Notes under the pieces: generated by a model
Databases searched by the model: none
What the model was told of the DNA's origin: nothing
What the model saw: only the letters and a program-made list of their open reading frames with translations
Part shown: positions 53,201 to 62,200 of the stretch, piece by piece
How positions within the stretch are numbered: position 1 is the first letter of the stretch
Layout of the letters: every line of letters begins with the position of its first letter
Translations under genes and position numbers: made by a program
Source of the DNA: Eutreptiella sp. 'Long Island Sound 2002'
Taxonomy: Eukaryota; Euglenozoa; Euglenophyceae; Eutreptiales; Eutreptiaceae
Direction: 5' to 3'
Assembly (NCBI GenBank): GCA_964036045.1
Contig: OZ038391.1
Span: 38,167,833-38,231,832 of the forward strand
Length of the DNA: 64,000 nt

Positions 53201-56200
53201 CATCAAGTCCCCGGCACCAATTGGTTCGGGGATGGGGGACAGGGGTTTTCCCGGCTGGGGTTTCCATGTCCATGCCCCCCCTGTGTGCCGCCAGCCCCCC
53301 CCCGCACCCTTGTTCCGGATGCGGTGCCGTAAAAGACGGCGAAATGCCCAGCGCAGGGTGGCCATTTTGGGGGGGGTGTATGACCCTGGGCAGGAGGCCT
53401 TGTACGAGGGGGCTGTTGAGGGCCTCACCATCACCTGCCCCATCAAGCCCCTTGGCTGGGTAGCCCCGGCCACACACAGCACCGCAGCCCCTATGGGTGC
53501 CCCCCAGGGCACCCCTCCCAGTGCAGCCGCGCATTTCCGGATCGCCCTAGGCGCCATGGGCACCGTTGGATTGGAGCCGGATTTTGAGGTATTTGCGTTC
53601 ATCATTCGTTCATAATTCGTTCATAATTAGCCGTTCATAATTTAGCGACGCTGCACTGCCCGTTTATGAACCATGAACGTGTTTTATGAACCCGTTTTAT
53701 GAATGCATTTTATGAACGGTACTGTCACAGATCCTGGACGTGGAGGTGAACCCGGCGGACGTCGCCCGGGGGTTCGCATCCGCTACCGGCTGCAGTCCGC
53801 CAAGTACACCATCGCCCTGTCCGCCCTGTACCAGCTGCTCCTCCTCAACCCGCAACGGGGGTGCTCTATCCTGTCCGGGTTGCGCGAGTGGGAACGGTCC
53901 CGGCGCCTAACGGACACTTGGACGGCGAATACGCCATGCTGGGCTAGCTTGGGTGAGTTGGGGTGGGAGGGCTGTGCTGATGAGGAGATCCTGCTGTCGA
54001 GCTGTGGGTTGACCCCCCCCCCCCCCAGCCCCCGCAGCCCCTCCCTAGCAAAGCCCCCCCGCCCGCCGAGAAACCCAAACCCCCCGCCCTGCCCCCCCCC
54101 CCCAAACCCACCAAACCCAAAAAGCGCCCCGCGGACAACCGCAAGTCCTTCGAATTGGGCAGCAGCTCATCGTAGTCGGACCACGCACTCCCCCGTGGAA
54201 AGGGGAAGGAGGTGAAGGGGAAGCAGCAGCAGCAGCAACAGCAAAAGCGGCGTGAGGAACCCCCCTCTTTGGAGGGGGATGAGTCACCTGACCCCCTGCT
54301 TGGTGCACAGGTTTTGTGCCCTACACCGAAGGTGTCTACCCGGGGGTTGTGACCTCGGTTGTGGGGGGGGGGGGGGAGAAGAGTGTGGGTGGAACACCTA
54401 GGGGAAAAGGAGATGTTGCGGGTTGAGAGGCATCTGTTGTATGCCTCTCATGCTTCAACAGTGACCCATTGGGAGCAGCAGAAGGTTGCTGCTGCAGCGA
54501 AGAAGGCCGCCAAGGCCAAAAAGAAGCCTAACCCCAAACTGGACGCTGACCCGCCGGCTGAGCCGGCCCCTAAGCCCGCAAAGCCTGACACCAAGCCTGA
54601 GGCTAAGCAGGGCCCCAGCCCCAGCCCAAAGCGGCCCCTGAGGCGGCCCCCATGAAGGTGGATGCCCCAGCGCACACGACGAATGAAAAACAATACCATA
54701 TTCCAACAGATCCCTTGGTACCTGTATGAAAGGTAGTTTTGTTCATCATAACTTGTTTTATGAAAAATGAACGCATTTTGCTCTTGCTAGGGTACCCATG
54801 GGCCATTTATGTTCAAAACTTGGGGGGCTGGGTCAACACCCTCGAGGTGAGTTTTTTTTTTGTGGACCGGGGGTTTTTTGTAAAAATTGCCATTTTTGCC
54901 AGGTATGCAAATTATGAAAACATTATCTCCTGTTCATAATTCGATTCATAATTCAGAACTCGTTTTATGAACGCGGCGACCGTTTTATGAACATGTTTAT
55001 GAACAGATGCACAGGCACACAAAAATTCCTCGGTTTTCAATTTATTCTGTCCACTTCACTATCCCTTGTGCTTGCTTGTTCTTGCTGCCCTACACCTCAG
55101 GGCTGGGGCCTGTCGGGTCCTCCCAAAGGGGGGCCGTGGCCTGGGTTTCGCCCCCATCCGGGGCCTGGGCATGGGTTTGGGCAGGGGGTTGGGCTGGGGG
55201 TTGGACCGAGGGTTGAGTGGTAAAACCAACCCCCCCCCCCCCCCCGCCCCCCCCTCCCGGACCCCCCCGCCCACACCACGTTGTTGGTTCATGTCTAGAG
55301 TTAAACTGCAGACCCCCCTGTGGATGGGGCGCAGGGGGTGGGTCTAAATGGGCTGTGACCTCAGAAAAATGGCGACAAACAGATGAAATTGGAGAAACTG
55401 CTGAAAAATGGTGGTTATCCATGTTTATTGGAAACAACCGCTTCAATACAAGCTTCAAGATTCTGGATTGGTGGGAAGGAATGATAACCACAATAACTTG
55501 ATGTTGGAAGCCACATCTTTGCCGTCAACATTTGTTCTCGGCTTACGGTTGTCCACCCGTACTCTCCTCCCTCCTCCCACCAGGAGTACTTGGGCCTTTG
55601 GCGGGGGGGGGGGGGAACATGTGGGAAAAAGGTGTTGCAACTAGTTCGCACCCTAAAGGCATGGTGTGGGGATTATGGACCGTGCACAATTATTATGCAC
55701 CCGTATGGCTACCGGAGTATAGTGGACAACTCAGTGAGACTCAGGGCCCAACTAAACCACGCAAACATCATAGTAGCAGAAGTGGGGTTGAGAATGTATG
55801 GACACGAACACACACAACAACACGGAATACCACACACCACAACAACCACACAGGGGCACGGAGATGTGGGGGAGACTAGAGAGTGGTGGGGGACTGATGT
55901 TGGTGGTGACCGAACCATGGGTGATCCGGCAACTGAGGGACAGGGTCACCGATGGCGGACACAGCCTCGTCAGGACTTGGAGATTGGGACTGATTTGTTT
56001 GCCAGTGCCGCAGAAAACCGCATCACCAGCTGCATCGCTAACACCACTCAGAATGGACAACCCCCCTCCCCCCCCCCACACCACACCCTGGCGACCACCC
56101 CAACAACTCCGCCAACGCCACAGCAACACCGACACCAACAATGGCGGAACACGCACATCCATGCAACAACAATAGAGGGCAGCCCAGGACAGCACACAAC

Positions 56201-59200
56201 AGCCCAGAAAAGACGCTTGGGTCACTGTGTGCCCTGTGTGATGTGTCAACAAACATTTTACAGGGTTGGGGGGGGGAGGCCGTGGACTCCTCCCTCGCCC
56301 CAACTGCGGGGACGCGTACGAAGGGGAACTAGCCCCGGTCCCGAACCCTTAGACTGACGGCGGGCGCTATGTGCATGGTCTACCACCGCCGCTCCAGCTA
56401 AGGCCAACATGCCACCAAACAGCATGCAAGTACGCCCAGGACAGACTGGGATATGTGGGCAAGCAGAAGCAAGTGGCCAAAACCACCAACACCAAGCACA
56501 CCGATACCAACAAGGAGCCCCCTTGAGCCAGGATCTTCCTCCTCAATGGGAAGGAGGGGACAGGGTGCGATGAACCCACTCCCACTCCCCCTCCCCCCCG
56601 CCCCCTCCTCTACCCGCTCCCCACAGCAACACACTCCCCCGCCACCCAATGCCCCCCAGGGCAGAAAGAATAGGGAGGACCCCGAGGAAACTGGGCATGG
56701 GGAAAGGGACGAACAAGGGGAGATAACAGGACAGGGCAGACCGCGCACACCGAAAACGGTGCAGAGTGCAGAAAGAGGAGAAGGAAAGGACAAAAGGGAA
56801 AGAATCATTGTGGTTGTTAGAAGCCCCTGTCAGGAATATTATCCTGCAGATGCACTTCCCTGCGCGCAGAAGTCTGTGCTGGAGTCAGCAAACCCGGCAT
56901 CGAGTCGAAGTGTGCATCTGGATGCGCCTGGTCAACGACACGGGCAACAGCCTGTCTCCGGGACAGCTGACCCTGGAGTAGTCAAACAGGACAAGTCATC
57001 CAGGGGCTCCGTTGGCAAAACAAAAGCACAGTCGATCCACAGAGGGTCAGAATGAGCAATGGCGAGAGGCCAATAGGCGCCGCCAAAGGCAAACAACCTA
57101 TTACCGAGGCGTTGTGCCCCCCGCCCCCGCCCCCCCCCAGTGTTCTTTTTCCTTATATTGATGCAGCAATGTTGTTGGGAAGCTTATTGCCGATGATTTC
57201 TGGTTCTTGAAACTGCCAACCGCTGGCTTGTTCCCTTTTTGTAGGTTGCAATGAAGCGCTCAGCGGTGCCGGTGCTGATTATCGAGGCTGTCAGACTCGG
57301 ACGCGCAGTGGGAACCTCTGCCAACAATGGGACAGCCAGAGCCCCCACGGCCACAGCACTACGTCTTCAAGCTACCCGACAGCAGGGCTGGTCTCGAACT
57401 ACTGCCGCAATCCTGACGGAGAATCCTCCATTTGGTGCTACACCACAGATCCAGACCAGCGCTGGGAATATTGCGATCCTCTGCCCACAGGTGCACGTCG
57501 GTGCTCCGCCACTGTGTTTTTGAATCTGTTTCTTGTGTTTCAGTCTTCAACGGCTCCACAGTGCAGCCCAGCCACAGAGCTGCTGGGGGGTCTGGGGCAC
57601 GTTGGGGGAATGGGGTGGCATTCTTGCATCCCCAAGCAGAAGAGATGTCCTGGCGCTCATTGCGAAAACCAGTGTTTTGAAGGCGGCAAGGATGTGTCAA
57701 AAGAACCAGGCGCTTGATTCCCTTTGTGTTTTCCGTTGCAGATTTTGCTCCCTAGCGCTGCTCAATCTTTGCCATTTGTGTGCATGACAGTTGAGGCCAT
57801 TGAGCAAAGCCCTCTATTCCGGGGGCTGTGACCTCAGAAAAAAATGGGGCAAATGGAGAAAATGGGGGAAGTTCGTGAAAAATTGTTGGGAGATGACTGG
57901 CTAACATGGAACACATGGGTCTCTTTACATGCGGTTGCCTCTTTTGTCACGTCTGTGTTGTCATGGAGTATATGCACACCTACAATGGGGTGTGATACAT
58001 TCCAATGAAGGCTATCTGGGACCTGGACACAGCATTGCAGACACTATGCTGAGGGCAGCTCTTTGAGGACTTCAAACAGTGATTTCCGGCACATTGTAGG
58101 ATAGGATGGCAACACCTCCATGGACCAGAAGTTACCCCTGCCGGAACATCATGGGAACACTATCTGGAAATGGGCAAAATTAGAAAAAAATTATGGAAAT
58201 GGGTGAAAACTGGGAAGTTTTGGAAAATTGAATGGAACAATGGCAAGCAACTACCCCTGCAATGGTGTGTAAAGGTGGTTTTTGTCGGTGATGGGGCGCA
58301 GGGGGTGGGTCTAAATGGGCCGTGACCTCAGAAAAAATGGGGGCAAATGGAGGAAATTGGAGAAATTGCTGGAAAACGCTGGTTATCCATGTTTATTGGA
58401 AACAACCGCTTCGATACCAAATTTCAGCATTCTGATTGGTGGGAAGGAATGTTAACCACACTACCCCGATGTTGGAAGCCACATCCTTGCCGTCCCTGCC
58501 ATTGCATGTGATGTGGAGCGTTGCCTTTCGTTCCTCATGGGGATGCGGGACGAAACACCACATGTGACAGTCACCGTGGGGCTGTGTTGTTACACCACCA
58601 TGGTATTGCGGTGTAAAGATGTCCACTTGGCACATCCACTTGCATTGTTGCATGTGTTGTTCGCCAAAGGCTGGCCACAATGAGTCCTGGTGGGGGATGA
58701 GACCACTGATGATTGAGTAGATAATAGGTTCCTGAGGTATGTAACCACGCCATGCCGGTAGGGTGCGAACCAGTTGCAACACCTTTTTTCCCATATGTTT
58801 TCCCAGTCCCCCCGCCCCTCCCCCCTTATTCCTTTTTCCCACATTGATGCAGCAATGTTGTTGGGAAGCTTATTGCCAGTGATTTCTGGTTCTTGAACCC
58901 GCCACCTGTTGCCACGCTGGGAATGAGAAATTGTGCTGATTGAATTGCCAGTTTTGATGCATACAAGCCTGGAGGGTTTTAGAGAGAGCCCTTTGCAAAC
59001 GAGCGGCAGTATCCTTGCCCTTTGACATGCACATAGCATTGGGCCATGGCGATTGGGTCGGTGCCCTGGAAATCTGTCACGCATCAGCACACGCATGCCC
59101 GGGCACACAGGTCCAAGAACCTTTGACGACTGCACGGGCGCGGATGCAGTGGCATCAGCAGCATGTCCCGATCCCAAGAGCGATTACTGGTACTGCATCT

Positions 59201-62200
59201 CGGGTACAGCCGCAGGCGGATGCTGGCTTAAGTCCGAAGGCGCGTTCCCTGAAATGGATTGCACTGCGCAGTGCGGTGCAACACCAACAACAGGTGCTGC
59301 TGCTTCTGGGCTGGTGAGACGAGGTTCTGCAGCCAAATACCATTATCAGCTGTTCCATTGTGCGGTAACCAGAACTATCAAAGATTGGCCTTTTAAGCCT
59401 GTTTTTGCAGATCTTATGGTGAGGGCAGCTCTTCGAGAACCTGAAAGAATGATTTTCGCACGTTTGAGGATAGGATGAGCATCACCTCAATCATTTTCAC
59501 ATTTCTTCGTTGAGAATCTTCCCACTATCTGAAGTAATTGCAAGTCCATTGCTCTAACGATTTCCGAACCGCTCCAGTGGTCGAACAAGAGCCCATGCGC
59601 TGCACGGTGCTGCGCTGGCGGAGGTAGGCCCCAGCCGGGATGTGGAGCAGGCACGGGAGTCCTCGGCGGCGCCGACAGCAGCGCGTCTGCAAGCGTTCAC
59701 TGCTGGGGTTCACCCCATCGATGGGACCTCCATTTGGCGTGTCTCCCCAGGGTGCTGATCCCATGCATCCCCAGTGTCACCTCAGCTGTGTGCCGTCCGC
59801 ATCCCTCAGCAGTCGGCTCTCATGCATCTGAGGTAAGCCTTGTCTTCCGCGCCCAACCCATGGCTTGTTCCCTTTTTGTAGGTTGCAATGAAGCGCTCAG
59901 CGGTGCCGGTGCTGATTATCGAGGCTGTCAGACTCGGACGCGCAGTGGGAACCTCTGCCAACAATGGGACAGCCAGAGCCCCCACGGCCACAGCACTACG
60001 TCTTCAAGCTACCCGACAGCAGGGCTGGTCTCGAACTACTGCCGCAATCCTGACGGAGAATCCTCCATTTGGTGCTACACCACAGATCCAGACCAGCGCT
60101 GGGAATATTGCGATCCTCTGCCCACAGGTGCACGTCGGTGCTCCGCCACTGTGTTTTTGAATCTGTTTCTTGTGTTTCAGTCTTCAACGGCTCCACAGTG
60201 CAGCCCAGCCACAGAGCTGCTGGGGGGTCTGGGGCACGTTGGGGGAATGGGGTGGCATTCTTGCATCCCCAAGCAGAAGAGATGTCCTGGCGCTCATTGC
60301 GAAAACCAGTGTTTTGAAGGCGGCAAGGATGTGTCAAAAGAACCAGGCGCTTGATTCCCTTTGTGTTTTCCGTTGCAGATTTTGCTCCCTGGCGCTGCTC
60401 AATCTTTGCCATTTGTGTGCATGACAGTCGAGGCCATTGAGCAAAGCCCTCTATTCCGGGGGCTGTGACCTCAGAAAAAAAGTGGGGCAAATGGAGAAAA
60501 TGGGGGAAGTTCGTGAAAAATTGTTGGGAGATGACTGGCTAACATGGAACACATGGGTCTCTTTACATGCGGTTGCCTCTTTTGTCACGTCTGTGTTGTC
60601 ATGGAGTATATGCACACCTACAATGGGGTGTGATACATTCCAATGAAGGCTATCTGGGACCTGGACACAGCATTGCAGACACTATGCTGAGGGCAGCTCT
60701 TTGAGGACTTCAAACAGTGATTTCCGGCACATTGTAGGATAGGATGGCAACACCTCCATGGACCAGAAGTTACCCCTGCCGGAACATCATGGGAACACTA
60801 TCTGGAAATGGGCAAAATTAGAAAAAAATTATGGAAACGGGTGAAAACTGGGAAGTTTTGGAAAATTGAATGGAACAATGGCAAGCAACTACCCCTGCAA
60901 TGGTGTGTAAAGGTGGTTTTTGTCGGTGATGGGGCGCAGGGGGTGGGTCTAAATGGGCCGTGACCTCAGAAAAAATGGGGGCAAATGGAGGAAATTGGAG
61001 AAATTGCTGGAAAACGCTGGTTATCCATGTTTATTGGAAACAACCGCTTCGATACCAAATTTCAGCATTCTGATTGGTGGGAAGGAATGTTAACCACATT
61101 ACCCCGATGTTGGAAGCCACATCCTTGCCGTCCCTGCCATTGCATGTGATGTGGAGCGTTGCCTTTCGTTCCTCATGGGGATGCGGGACGAAACACCACA
61201 TGTGACAGTCACCGTGGGGCTGTGTTGTTACACCACCATGGTATTGCGGTGTAAAGATGTCCACTTGGCACATCCACTTGCATTGTTGCATGTGTTGTTC
61301 GCCAAAGGCTGGCCACAATGAGTCCTGGTGGGGGATGAGACCACTGATGATTGAGTAGATAATAGGTTCCTGAGGTATGTAACCACGCCATGCCGGTAGG
61401 GTGCGAACCAGTTGCAACACCTTTTTTCCCATATGTTTTCCCAGTCCCCCCGCCCCTCCCCCCTTATTCCTTTTTCCCACATTGATGCAGCAATGTTGTT
61501 GGGAAGCTTATTGCCAGTGATTTCTGGTTCTTGAACCCGCCACCTGTTGCCACGCTGGGAATGAGAAATTGTGCTGATTGAATTGCCAGTTTTGATGCAT
61601 ACAAGCCTGGAGGGTTTTAGAGAGAGCCCTTTGCAAACGAGCGGCAGTATCCTTGCCCTTTGACATGCACATAGCATTGGGCCATGGCGATTGGGTCGGT
61701 GCCCTGGAAATCTGTCACGCATCAGCACACGCATGCCCGGGCACACAGGTCCAAGAACCTTTGACGACTGCACGGGCGCGGATGCAGTGGCATCAGCAGC
61801 ATGTCCCGATCCCAAGAGCGATTACTGGTACTGCATCTCGGGTACAGCCGCAGGCGGATGCTGGCTTAAGTCCGAAGGCGCGTTCCCTGAAATGGATTGC
61901 ACTGCGCAGTGCGGTGCAACACCAACAACAGGTGCTGCTGCTTCTGGGCTGGTGAGACGAGGTTCTGCAGCCAAATACCATTATCAGCTGTTCCATTGTG
62001 CGGTAACCAGAACTATCAAAGATTGGCCTTTTAAGCCTGTTTTTGCAGATCTTATGGTGAGGGCAGCTCTTCGAGAACCTGAAAGAATGATTTTCGCACA
62101 TTCGAGGATAGGATGAGCATCACCTCAATCATTTTCACATTTCTTCGTTGAGAATCTTCCCACTATCTGAAGTAATTGCAAGTCCATTGCTCTAACGATT

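Larger units (their letters stand above)
49348..55322. mobile_element. 5,975-bp insertion with GATGG flanks and hairpin-containing introns
   Basis: Comparison with the intact sister unit (58286-58300) shows the unit broken at GTGATGG (49341-49347) and resumed at GATGGGGCGCAGG (55323 on). GATGG on both sides is a probable 5-bp target duplication. Ends are TGCGA G8 on the left and C6 TGTG on the right, giving at best a short AGGGGGG inverted repeat. The interior holds several exon-like segments and five or six introns that share GTTCATAA and TTATGAAC words. No transposase, reverse transcriptase or helicase motif is visible, so the class is unknown. Confidence 0.8.
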
